Shown: positions 49,478-58,502 of the stretch, piece after piece
How positions within the stretch are numbered: the first letter of the stretch is position 1
Layout: every line of letters starts with the position of its first letter
Origin: Cyanobacteria bacterium SIG28
Lineage (GTDB): Bacteria; Cyanobacteriota; Vampirovibrionia; Gastranaerophilales; Gastranaerophilaceae
DNA: 64,000 nucleotides
NCBI GenBank assembly: GCA_015152525.1
Contig: SUTU01000010.1
Span: 30,447 to 94,446 of the forward strand
Reading direction: 5' to 3'
Notes under the pieces: generated by a model
The model's database searches: none
Told to the model about the DNA's origin: nothing
The model's input: the letters and a program-made list of their open reading frames with translations, nothing else
Program-made: the position numbers and the translations under genes

Positions 49478-49867
49478 ATGAAAAAAATTTTTAGCTTAGT
49501 TTTTGTTTTGTTTTTAGCATTAGGGATTTGTACTAAATCTTCTGCTGCAACTTTTGAGGAAGCTTATGCTCAATCTACATCAAAACCGATGTTGACTCTA
49601 TTGTATGCAACTTGGGCTGATAATTATTCGGCCTATTTGACTGAATTTAGGAATTTACAGGCGGAATTTGGTGATAAATTTAATTATGTTGAATTAGATA
49701 TTGCATCACCTGACGCAAAGTTTTTTAATATGAAGTACCATATCTATCCGAACTTACCGTATGTTTTGATGTTCCGTGACGGTGGTAAAATTTCAAGATA
49801 TATACAAAAAGACTGTGCAGCAAGCGCTTCTTGCATGATTCCTAGAGTAAAATCTTTTATTCAATAG
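49478..49867 (+). CDS. Secreted thioredoxin-fold protein lacking CXXC
   Basis: Signal peptide MKKIFSLVFVLFLALGICTKSSA; LYATWADNYSAYLTEF, IYPNLPYVLMFRDG. Confidence 0.7.
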   Translation: MKKIFSLVFVLFLALGICTKSSAATFEEAYAQSTSKPMLTLLYATWADNYSAYLTEFRNLQAEFGDKFNYVELDIASPDAKFFNMKYHIYPNLPYVLMFRDGGKISRYIQKDCAASASCMIPRVKSFIQ

Positions 49868-50552
49868 TCGATTTTATTAAATCTCTTATTACTTCACCTG
49901 CAATAAGTAATCCTGCTATTGAAGGTGTAAAGGATATGCTTGCGGGTATCCTTTGTCCTTGTTGTTTTATTGGAAGTTCTTTTGAATAAAGAACTTTCAG
50001 ATTTTTGATGTTATGTTTTTTTAATTCTGTTCTCATCACCTTAGCAAGCGGACAAACTGAAGTTTTATAAATATCCGTAATCTCAAATAATTCCGGATGA
50101 AGTTTGTTACCGGTTCCCATAGATGCAATAATCGGTACTTGAGCGGATTTTGATTTTAAAACAAGTTCGATTTTTGCAGATACAGTATCAATAGCGTCAA
50201 TAACATAGTCATATTGAGTAAAATCGATTAGAGATGAGGTTTCCTTTGAGAAAAATAGTTTATGAGTTTTAACATTTGCGTTTGGATTTATGTCTAAAAC
50301 TCTTTTTTTAGCAACATCAACTTTTGCTTCATTAAGTGTCGAATGTAGTGCATATATTTGTCTGTTAATATTTGTAATATTAATATTATCATTATCAATA
50401 AGGTCGATATTTTCAATTCCTGCACGACAAAGAGCTTCTACAGTATAGCTTCCGACACCACCCAAGCCAAATATTGCGACACGAGCTTGTTTAAGTTGTT
50501 CTAGGGCTTTTTCACCGATAAGTTGTTCTGTTCTTGTAAATTGATTTTCCAT
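49857..50552 (-). CDS. tRNA threonylcarbamoyladenosine dehydratase-like (TcdA/ThiF family)
   Basis: ARVAIFGLGGVGSYTVEALCRAGIENIDLIDNDNINITNINRQ; start revised to MENQFTR. Confidence 0.9.
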   Translation of the reverse strand: MENQFTRTEQLIGEKALEQLKQARVAIFGLGGVGSYTVEALCRAGIENIDLIDNDNINITNINRQIYALHSTLNEAKVDVAKKRVLDINPNANVKTHKLFFSKETSSLIDFTQYDYVIDAIDTVSAKIELVLKSKSAQVPIIASMGTGNKLHPELFEITDIYKTSVCPLAKVMRTELKKHNIKNLKVLYSKELPIKQQGQRIPASISFTPSIAGLLIAGEVIRDLIKSTIE

Positions 50553-50609
50553 ACCTTCATAGAATAACATGAAAAAATTAATTTCATTCAAAATATTATC
50601 TTGCGAAAA

Positions 50610-50617
50610 GTTAAAAA
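50610..50617 (+). promoter_or_regulatory. Part of a sigma-70-like promoter (TTGCGA-N17-TATACT) before GH57 gene
   Basis: ttgcgaaaagttaaaaaatcttgtatact spans about 50601-50629; shows the track start at 50621 lies inside the promoter. Confidence 0.5.
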
Positions 50618-50650
50618 ATCTTGTATACTCATGTAAAAGTGGAGTCAGGT

Positions 50651-52873
50651 GTGAAAAAGTTATCATTAGCGATTTATTGGCACATGCATCAACCGGTATA
50701 CGAGATTGAGGGCACTTATTTAATGCCTTGGGCAAGGCTCCATGCTATTAAAGATTATTTGGATATGGTTTTATTTTTGGAAAAATTTCCTAAATTAAAA
50801 CTGAATTTTAACGTGGTTCCGGCTTTAATGGACACGGTTATAGATTATGCAAACGGCGTGCACGATATTCATTCCGAGTTAACTTTGTGCGATGTTGAAA
50901 ATATGACTTTGGAAGAAAAATCTTTTGTCCTTAACAATTTCTTTTCGCCGAAGTTTGAGACAATGCTGTTTAAGAGTGAAAACTATAAGGCACTTTACCA
51001 AAAACGTTTTTCTCGTGATGTTTGTAATACAGAGGACTTTGATTCTCGTGAAATTTCTGATTTAATGGCATTATTTAATTTGGTTTGGATTGACCCGATG
51101 CATTATCAACGATATCCAAGACTTCAAGAGTTATGGGAAAAACAATATAATTATACTCAAGATGATAGAGTAGAGATTATTGAAATTCAGCGTGAAATAA
51201 TCCGAGAAATTATACCTGCATACAAAAAATATATTGCAGAAGGCAGAATTGAGATGACCACAAGTCCTTATTATCATCCGATTTTACCGATTTTGGTTGA
51301 TATAAAAAGTTCTGTAAAATCCGTAAATACTTCAGAAGGTTTACCGCAAAGTTTAGGCATGCTTGATGATGCAAGAATGCAGGTAAAATCTGCTTTAGAC
51401 AGAGTAGAAGAAATTATGGGTGTTCGTCCTAAGGGAATTTGGCCACCGGAACTTTGTGTTGGTCCTAAAACAATGGAGCTTTTAGTTAAAGAGGGTGTAG
51501 AGTGGACAATTTCAGATGAAGGTATCTTAGCTGATTCTATTGATTTTGATTTTGTTAGAGATTTTAAGGGGAATCTTAACGACCCTTATCATTTGTTGAA
51601 AGTTTATGAATATGAAACGAAAATAAAACCTATAAACGTTATTTTTAGAGATAGATCAATTCCGAATTTGATAAATTTTGAGTATGCGGGTATTGATTCT
51701 AAAATGGCAGCCGGTGATTTATACGATAAGATTAAAGTTATTCAAAGTAAACTTTTGGTATCACCGGATAATTCACACTTGTTAACTATAGCCCTTGATG
51801 GTGAAAACTGTTGGGAAAATTACCAAAATGACGGAAATGATTTCTTAAGTTATTTGTATTCTTCTCTTGAAAATGATGATACTTTAGAAACAGTTTTGAT
51901 ATCAGATTATATCCAAGAAGACAAGCATAAAAAAGAATTAACAAAAATTCTTTCAGGTTCTTGGATTGATAAAACATTCCAATACTGGATAGGTGAGTTT
52001 ACGAAAAACAAAGCTTGGCAATATTTAAAGGACGCTAAAGATGCTTTTGATAATTTTGTAAAAGAGAATAAAAATCATCCAAATATAAAAATCGCATATA
52101 GAGAATTGCTGATAGCACAAGGTAGTGATTGGTTTTGGTGGTATGGTGAACCGAATAATTCAGGGCAAGATTTTGTTTTTGATTACATGTTTCGTGAACG
52201 ATTAAAGAACATGTACTTGAATTTAGGTTTAGAACATCCGGAGTATTTGAATGAGTCATTAATAACGAAAGTTGAAATGCCTTTTAAACATCCTGCAAGA
52301 GCTATAACACCTAAAATGGACGGACTTGTTGAAAGCTATGACGATTGGTATTATGCAGGCAGTATCTCTTTACTTGACGGTCCGGTGTTTAGGGAAAATA
52401 AAAACGTTGATAAAATTTTATTTGGGTGTGATGATAAAAATATTTATTTTAGATTACATGTAAATAAAGGTTCCGGTGAAACAAGTTTTATAGACAGGAT
52501 TAATCAATTCTATTTGTATACTCGTAATGCTAGCGATATTAAAAATCGTGCGTATATCAGATTGATAAGTAAAACAGATAATCCATATCCTATTTTAAGA
52601 GAAAAATTTGACCACGAACTTACTTTGACTCTTATTAAGGATACTTTGTATCCGGCAAGATTAACTTGCTGTTTACATCCTAATATGTGGACATTGGCTA
52701 ATCCGGAAGAAATAAAAATGGTTTACAATGATGTTATAGATGTTACAATTCCTTTTGAACTTCTTGGAATAAATAAGGGTGAAGCATTGGAATTCTTTAT
52801 GGCAAATACGGATTCCGGTGTTAAGAATACTTATATTCCGCAAGAAATTTTACTTTCTCTTACAAGAGAATAA
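50651..52873 (+). CDS. Glycoside hydrolase family 57 protein
   Basis: LSLAIYWHMHQPVYEIEGTYLMPWARLHAIKDYLDM; WPPELCVG; ALDGENCWENY; start GTG 50651 with ggag RBS. Confidence 0.9.
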   Translation: MKKLSLAIYWHMHQPVYEIEGTYLMPWARLHAIKDYLDMVLFLEKFPKLKLNFNVVPALMDTVIDYANGVHDIHSELTLCDVENMTLEEKSFVLNNFFSPKFETMLFKSENYKALYQKRFSRDVCNTEDFDSREISDLMALFNLVWIDPMHYQRYPRLQELWEKQYNYTQDDRVEIIEIQREIIREIIPAYKKYIAEGRIEMTTSPYYHPILPILVDIKSSVKSVNTSEGLPQSLGMLDDARMQVKSALDRVEEIMGVRPKGIWPPELCVGPKTMELLVKEGVEWTISDEGILADSIDFDFVRDFKGNLNDPYHLLKVYEYETKIKPINVIFRDRSIPNLINFEYAGIDSKMAAGDLYDKIKVIQSKLLVSPDNSHLLTIALDGENCWENYQNDGNDFLSYLYSSLENDDTLETVLISDYIQEDKHKKELTKILSGSWIDKTFQYWIGEFTKNKAWQYLKDAKDAFDNFVKENKNHPNIKIAYRELLIAQGSDWFWWYGEPNNSGQDFVFDYMFRERLKNMYLNLGLEHPEYLNESLITKVEMPFKHPARAITPKMDGLVESYDDWYYAGSISLLDGPVFRENKNVDKILFGCDDKNIYFRLHVNKGSGETSFIDRINQFYLYTRNASDIKNRAYIRLISKTDNPYPILREKFDHELTLTLIKDTLYPARLTCCLHPNMWTLANPEEIKMVYNDVIDVTIPFELLGINKGEALEFFMANTDSGVKNTYIPQEILLSLTRE

Positions 52874-52956
52874 AGGTATTTCATTTTCTTGCTAGTAAAA
52901 TTTTTACATGCTATAATTCAATGTAGGTAATATTTGCGCTGGAGAGTTAAAAAAAA

Positions 52957-54819
52957 ATGGCGCCTGAGGCTGAATTAAATAAAAAAAAGAAAGCTAAAAA
53001 AGGAATGACAGCTCAGTCAAGATTAATCCTTGCGGGTTTGGCTGTCAGTACTGCATTTATTTTTTGTACTGCAGGCTTTGCGTTATACAGTATTGATAAA
53101 AACATGAATAGTGCGTACAAAAATTTTGGTCAAGTTCTTTCTAAAACTTTGGCGATTGAGGGTGTTGAATTAACAAAAGAAATTCCTCAATTAGCTAAAT
53201 ATGATACATTGCGCTCAAATTCTGTTTCTATACTAAAAAGCAATGATGATATTGCATTTATTATTTTTAAAGATAATAATTCTAAAGTTATTTATTCAAG
53301 CAAAGACGATTATCCTGAACAAGCAGAAAAAGCAAGAATTACTGTAAGCTCACCAATGGTGGTAAAAAATTTATCAGAATCTACAAACGTTGGTTCCGTA
53401 ACAGTTGGTTTGAGCGGTACTATTATTGATAATATTTCTTTAACAACAAAATATTCTATCGGGCTTGTATTTTTACTTGCTTGGTTAGTTATTGTCGGAA
53501 TTATTTACATGAATTCTTCAATAATTACTTCTGAGCTTAGAAAATTGTATCAAGGTGTAAAAAAGATTTCATCAGGCGAGTTTGGATATCTTATTGATGA
53601 TAAAAATGTTGATAAAGAGGTTAAAGAATTGTATGGCGCATTTAATGACATGTCCGAAAAGCTAAGTCGTTATAATGAACAAACAATTGAGAGTTTAACT
53701 TTTGAACGTAATAAACTTGAATCAGTTTTAATGAGTATTGTTAACGGCGTTGTTGTTTGTGATAACCATGATAAAGTTATTATGGTTAATAACCACGCAA
53801 AGAAATTGCTCGAAGTATCAGAAGAAGATATTATTGGTACACAAATCCAACAGTTCTGTGATTCAAGCGGAGAATTTTGTTTCTCTGAAAAGATTGCATT
53901 ATTTAAAGATACACCATTGGAAGATGATACAAATCCACTTCCGTTTAACATTGAAATTGATAAGCGTATTATAAAATGCTTGATTTCACCAATGTTTACT
54001 CGTTCAAATTCTTATGTGGGTTACATAATTATTCTTATTGATGTAACTAAAGAAGTTGAGATGGATCAGTTGCGTTCTCATTTTATATCAAACGTATCAC
54101 ACGAACTAAGAACGCCTGTAACTGTTTTGAGAAGTTATATTGATACACTTTATAACTTTGGAAATGATTTTGATTTTAATACTCAAAGGGAATTTATTGG
54201 TGTTATGAATCAAGAAATCATCAGATTGAATAGAATGGTTAATGATATTCTTGATTTTTCACGTTATGAAGCTCAAAATGTTAGATTGGAAAAATCTAAA
54301 CAAAATATTATGGAAATTGTTGAAGATTGTGTTAACCAAGTTCAAGTTCTTGCAAAAGAACACGATATCACCATCTCCATTATGCGTGAGCCTGATTTAC
54401 CTGAAATTTATTTGAATATTGACAGTATTTCAAGAGCCTTGATGAATATTGTTTCAAACGCAATCAAATATTCACCTGATGGGAAACGTATAAAAATTCG
54501 TGCTGAGCGTTCTCGTGATGGCGAATACGTGGAAGTTAGTGTAGAAGATCAAGGTGCAGGTATTCCTGAAAAAGATTTGAAGAAAGTTTTTGACCGTTTC
54601 TATAGATGCGAAAATGCAACTCATACAGTTAAAGGTACTGGTTTGGGCTTGCATTTGGTTAAAGTAACAATCGAAAAACATCATCAAGGTCAAGTTTTTG
54701 TTCACTCTAAAGAAGGTGAAGGTTCAACATTCGGATTTAGATTACCTATCAATCTTCCGCAAGAAGAAATTGAGGAATATATTCCAAAAAATATGTTGCC
54801 GTCTGATAGTGAAGGATAG
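52957..54819 (+). CDS. Membrane sensor histidine kinase (HAMP-PAS-HisKA-HATPase_c, PhoR/VicK-like)
   Basis: Two TM segments; HFISNVSHELRTPVTVLRSYIDTL; GTGLGLHLVKVTIEKHH. Confidence 0.92.
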   Translation: MAPEAELNKKKKAKKGMTAQSRLILAGLAVSTAFIFCTAGFALYSIDKNMNSAYKNFGQVLSKTLAIEGVELTKEIPQLAKYDTLRSNSVSILKSNDDIAFIIFKDNNSKVIYSSKDDYPEQAEKARITVSSPMVVKNLSESTNVGSVTVGLSGTIIDNISLTTKYSIGLVFLLAWLVIVGIIYMNSSIITSELRKLYQGVKKISSGEFGYLIDDKNVDKEVKELYGAFNDMSEKLSRYNEQTIESLTFERNKLESVLMSIVNGVVVCDNHDKVIMVNNHAKKLLEVSEEDIIGTQIQQFCDSSGEFCFSEKIALFKDTPLEDDTNPLPFNIEIDKRIIKCLISPMFTRSNSYVGYIIILIDVTKEVEMDQLRSHFISNVSHELRTPVTVLRSYIDTLYNFGNDFDFNTQREFIGVMNQEIIRLNRMVNDILDFSRYEAQNVRLEKSKQNIMEIVEDCVNQVQVLAKEHDITISIMREPDLPEIYLNIDSISRALMNIVSNAIKYSPDGKRIKIRAERSRDGEYVEVSVEDQGAGIPEKDLKKVFDRFYRCENATHTVKGTGLGLHLVKVTIEKHHQGQVFVHSKEGEGSTFGFRLPINLPQEEIEEYIPKNMLPSDSEG

Positions 54820-54850
54820 GATGTTTTAAAATCGATATTTCCTCAAAACT

Positions 54851-56662
54851 CTAGTCTTCAAGATAAAGAGTTTCGCCCCATCTGTAGATTTTTTCACCTG
54901 CCAAGAATGTATCGCTATCCAAAATTGCTGCATTAACGCATTCTTCTGTACTTAATATTTTAAAATCAGCATCTTCATTTTCAATTACTGTTACGGGTGC
55001 AGATTTAAGCCTATTCCAAAATTCTTCTTTAAATGACGGTATTTCTGAAGCTTCTTTTAGTTTATTTAATTCTTGTTTTAAATTTTCTATTTCAGCTAGG
55101 TATGGTTCAGGTTCAGATTCTTCTTCTGTAGCTATGTTGTCTTCAGTTTGAGTTTCATCTTCTTCTGAGCAATACATACCAACAAAATATTCTTCAGCAT
55201 CTGCCTCTATATCAGATTTAAATTCTTCTTCATCGCAATATAAGCCGATAAAACATTCTTCTGCAATTGTATCTTCTTCTTCTTTATCATCAAATTCTTC
55301 GATATCAGGCACTTTATATTCTTCTGTTTCTTTAAATGAAGAAAATTTTTCGTTTAATTTGTCTAAAATAGAGTCAACTGAATCTTCGTTTTCTTCTATG
55401 TTTTCAAAATCATTTTGAATATCTTCATTTTCTGCAAAATTGTCTGACAAATCAATGCTATTAATTTCTTCTTTTTCTTCGTCTTCTTCGCCTGAGATTA
55501 AAGTTTCATTTAACTCGGTATCTTCAGTAATTTTTTCCACAATTTCATCTTGTGTTTCTTGAATAGTATCAAAAACTTGAGTATTGTTTTCTTCAACTGT
55601 AGCAGAAACTTCATCTGTTTTAGCTTCCGAAATTGTATCTATATTTTCAGCCTGTTTTTCATTTATTTGCGAATTTACTTTTTCATTTGTACCTTCGTTA
55701 ACATCCTGATTTATTATCTCATTTTTTTCTTTGTTAACATCTTCATTTACCCCTTGATTTACCCCTTCGTTTACCCCTTGATTTACCCCTTCATTTACCC
55801 CCGCTTGGGTTTTGGTTTGATTAGATTCAAATTCCGGTTTTGTATTTTCTGCTGTGTTATTTTCTTTAAGATTTTGTTTTAATTCTTTTTCAGGAAGAAC
55901 TTCTTTTTCTGCAATTGTTTCATTACTGTTTTGAACTTTTGGTGCTTCAAGAGTTTTTACCTCTTTTTTTCCAGAAACAGAATTTTCAAATTTTTCACTG
56001 TTGTTTAGATTTTCTTCTTGAGGTTTATTTGTTAAAGTTTCTGTAACATTTTGTGGTTCATCAAAACTTACGTTATTTGCAATTTCTGAAACATTGTCTA
56101 ATTTGGAAGCTGTGTTATTTTCTATATTTTCAGAGTGAGTTTCTTCAATGGTGTTTTTGCTAACGTTTTCAGCAATATTTTCTTCAGCCAAATTTTTGCT
56201 TGTAGGTTCAAACTCCGATTTTTTGAAGCTTTTTACAATATTTTTTGTAGGTAAAGTTCTATAATTTTTTTCTTCTTTTTCATCGATTTTAATATATGAA
56301 TTAGCAGACGCCAAATTTGCTTTTACAACCATTTGCTCGAATATTTCTGCTTCGATGTTAAAAGGAGTTACTTTGTAAGTAGCTGTTTTTAAGCTTAATT
56401 CATTATCAATAATCTCAAAAGTTAAAAAAGCCTTACCGTTGATTTTTTTACTGCTAAACTCAATAAGTATTGTATCTTTATCCGAAAAATCAAAATTTTG
56501 GATTGTAAATAAATCTCGACCATAACAAAGTTTATTTATAATTTTAGTAAATTCAAGCATAATAACAGGTGAAATAAAACATATAGTTCTGAACAAATCG
56601 TTTAAAACTACTCTGTTACCTAACCATTCACCATTTATTATTATACCGTTTCGTTTTGTCAT
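54851..56662 (-). CDS. Acidic low-complexity protein with NQGV/NEGV repeats (sigma-28-like promoter P6)
   Basis: 603 aa; Glu/Asn-rich central region, conserved-looking N- and C-terminal parts. Confidence 0.8.
   Translation of the reverse strand: MTKRNGIIINGEWLGNRVVLNDLFRTICFISPVIMLEFTKIINKLCYGRDLFTIQNFDFSDKDTILIEFSSKKINGKAFLTFEIIDNELSLKTATYKVTPFNIEAEIFEQMVVKANLASANSYIKIDEKEEKNYRTLPTKNIVKSFKKSEFEPTSKNLAEENIAENVSKNTIEETHSENIENNTASKLDNVSEIANNVSFDEPQNVTETLTNKPQEENLNNSEKFENSVSGKKEVKTLEAPKVQNSNETIAEKEVLPEKELKQNLKENNTAENTKPEFESNQTKTQAGVNEGVNQGVNEGVNQGVNEDVNKEKNEIINQDVNEGTNEKVNSQINEKQAENIDTISEAKTDEVSATVEENNTQVFDTIQETQDEIVEKITEDTELNETLISGEEDEEKEEINSIDLSDNFAENEDIQNDFENIEENEDSVDSILDKLNEKFSSFKETEEYKVPDIEEFDDKEEEDTIAEECFIGLYCDEEEFKSDIEADAEEYFVGMYCSEEDETQTEDNIATEEESEPEPYLAEIENLKQELNKLKEASEIPSFKEEFWNRLKSAPVTVIENEDADFKILSTEECVNAAILDSDTFLAGEKIYRWGETLYLED
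55746..55802. repeat. In-frame 12-bp tandem repeat TTTACCCCTTSR
   Basis: Units at 55746, 55758, 55770, 55782, 55794 (partial). Confidence 0.9.
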
Positions 56663-56686
56663 AATAATCCTTCTCTTTTGTTATAT

Positions 56687-56746
56687 GTAACGGCATTTTT
56701 TTTAATAACTTTAGTAATTTTATGAATTTTGTAACAAATGTTTACA
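56687..56746 (-). promoter_or_regulatory. Sigma-28-like promoter P6 with TGTAAA/TGTTAC boxes
   Basis: Reverse strand: TGTAAA 56746, TGTTAC 56736; TAAAGTTA 56713-56706; 11-nt spacer; GCCGTTAC 56694-56687. Confidence 0.75.
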
Positions 56747-56786
56747 AAATGAGGATACGGAAAAAGTTGAAAAATTTTATATAAAT

Positions 56787-56820
56787 AAAGGCGGTTAATT
56801 GAATTCAATTAACCGCCTTT
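56787..56820. terminator. Terminator hairpin
   Basis: aaaggcggttaattgaattcaattaaccgccttt. Confidence 0.75.
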
Positions 56821-56839
56821 ATGATATTGTATTTTTTTC

Positions 56840-57532
56840 TTAATTTTCTTTGTTTTTTAGTGCATTTCTATATTGTAAGAAAGCTATTGCTATTAATAGT
56901 GGTAATAAAGACTCGCCGCCTTCTTCTAAAATTTTCATAGCAAATCTTATAGGTTCTGCCAGTTCTACACCGGTTGCTTTACAATATTCTGCCGGAAATC
57001 TGTCAACAATTTGTGTGATTATCATCCAGATGAACATAGTAACCGAAGTCCAAGAAACCGGTTCAAAATTTATAATCCCTTTAGTTAACGTTTTAATATT
57101 TTTGATTAAAACATACAGAAATACTAAAACTATAAATAGCATTATCGCACCGGCAATAATTTTTTCATATAAAGGATTTGTAGGGCTTGTAAAAAATCTT
57201 ATTTTAGTAACTACAGTATCGTGAGTAGTAAGCCAGCCTTGCGCTCCCATATCACGGAAAATCATTATTATGTATAAAAATACTATTGCTGAATATGTTT
57301 TGATTTTTGACTCATCAGACATATAGTCTTTTGCGCAACAGAAAATTATACCACCACCAAATCCATAGAATAAATAAGTTAGAATTTCGGTTGCACCAAC
57401 GTGCTCAATATCAAATACGCCAAATATAGCTCTGGCAATGTAACTTAATACAAAATACAATGCCATGGCTACTAAAATAAACTGCACACCAAATACAGGT
57501 GTATTAAATCTTTTTCTTTCCATAAATCTCAT
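56840..57532 (-). CDS. Uncharacterised multi-TM membrane protein
   Basis: 230 aa, 5-6 hydrophobic segments; just downstream of secDF. Confidence 0.75.
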   Translation of the reverse strand: MRFMERKRFNTPVFGVQFILVAMALYFVLSYIARAIFGVFDIEHVGATEILTYLFYGFGGGIIFCCAKDYMSDESKIKTYSAIVFLYIIMIFRDMGAQGWLTTHDTVVTKIRFFTSPTNPLYEKIIAGAIMLFIVLVFLYVLIKNIKTLTKGIINFEPVSWTSVTMFIWMIITQIVDRFPAEYCKATGVELAEPIRFAMKILEEGGESLLPLLIAIAFLQYRNALKNKEN

Positions 57533-57556
57533 CTTTTCTCCAACTAACTATCTATC

Positions 57557-58489
57557 TTAAATTTTCTTGTCTTCCCAAATTTCAATAAGTGAAGAACAGA
57601 AGAAAATACTTGAATAAGTACCGATTGCAATACCCAAAATCATTGCCAGTACAAAATCTTTTGTTGTTACGCCACCAAAGAAATATAAAGCAGCAAGTGT
57701 TATTAAAGTTGTTACGGAAGTATTGATACTTCTGGTTAAAGTTTGATTAACACTGGCATTCATAATTTCTCCAAATGTCATTTTTTTAGAATAATATTTT
57801 AAATTTTCACGTACACGGTCAAATGTAACGATTGTATCGTGAACAGAAAAACCGATAACAGTAAGTAGTGCCGTTACAAACAATGCGTCGATTTGTACAC
57901 CGTAGAATAAGCCTAAAATAGAAAATACACCAACAACAAAAATCGTATCGTGTACCAAACCTAAAATAGCTGCCAATGCATAATCAAATTGAAATCTGAA
58001 TGTTAAATAAGCAACAATGCCTAAAAGAGCTAAAGATAAAGCAATCATTGAGTTTTTGAATAATTCTTTACCTAAAGTCGGACCAACAGAAGTTACTTGA
58101 ACTAATTCCGGTTGTTGAAATACACTATTCATAACGTTTGTAGTTTTATCTAAATCAGCAGATTCTTCATCAATAAATTTAGTTCTTATTGATAAAATTG
58201 CTTTTAAGTCGGTTGTATCTTTTGAGTTCACGTTAATTATTTGGAGAATAGGTTTTTCTATTCCTGCTTCTTCTAAATTTGAACGAACTTCCGTTAATTT
58301 ATTATTAGTAATTTCTTCTTTTATTCCGTATTGCAATGTTGTACCGCCTGTGTAGTCAATACCGACTTTAACAGGTGTATGTGTATCGTATGTAAACATC
58401 GAATAAATCATCGCTATGATTCCCGGTAATAATAGTATTGCGGAAATCGCTAAATATATAAATTTATGTTTTACTATATTAAGTTTCAT
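57557..58489 (-). CDS. secF: Protein translocase subunit SecF
   Basis: VGIDYTGGTTLQYG, VGPTLGKELFKNSMIAL, GFSVHDTIVTFDRVREN; start revised to MKLNIVK. Confidence 0.94.
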   Translation of the reverse strand: MKLNIVKHKFIYLAISAILLLPGIIAMIYSMFTYDTHTPVKVGIDYTGGTTLQYGIKEEITNNKLTEVRSNLEEAGIEKPILQIINVNSKDTTDLKAILSIRTKFIDEESADLDKTTNVMNSVFQQPELVQVTSVGPTLGKELFKNSMIALSLALLGIVAYLTFRFQFDYALAAILGLVHDTIFVVGVFSILGLFYGVQIDALFVTALLTVIGFSVHDTIVTFDRVRENLKYYSKKMTFGEIMNASVNQTLTRSINTSVTTLITLAALYFFGGVTTKDFVLAMILGIAIGTYSSIFFCSSLIEIWEDKKI

Positions 58490-58502
58490 TATTACCTTCT
58501 TT

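Noticed and set aside
50621-50735. Large overlap between the divergent GH57 and TcdA-like genes
   Set aside because: Both track starts are too early; with GTG 50651 and ATG 50552 there is no overlap, and a TTGCGA-N17-TATACT promoter lies between.
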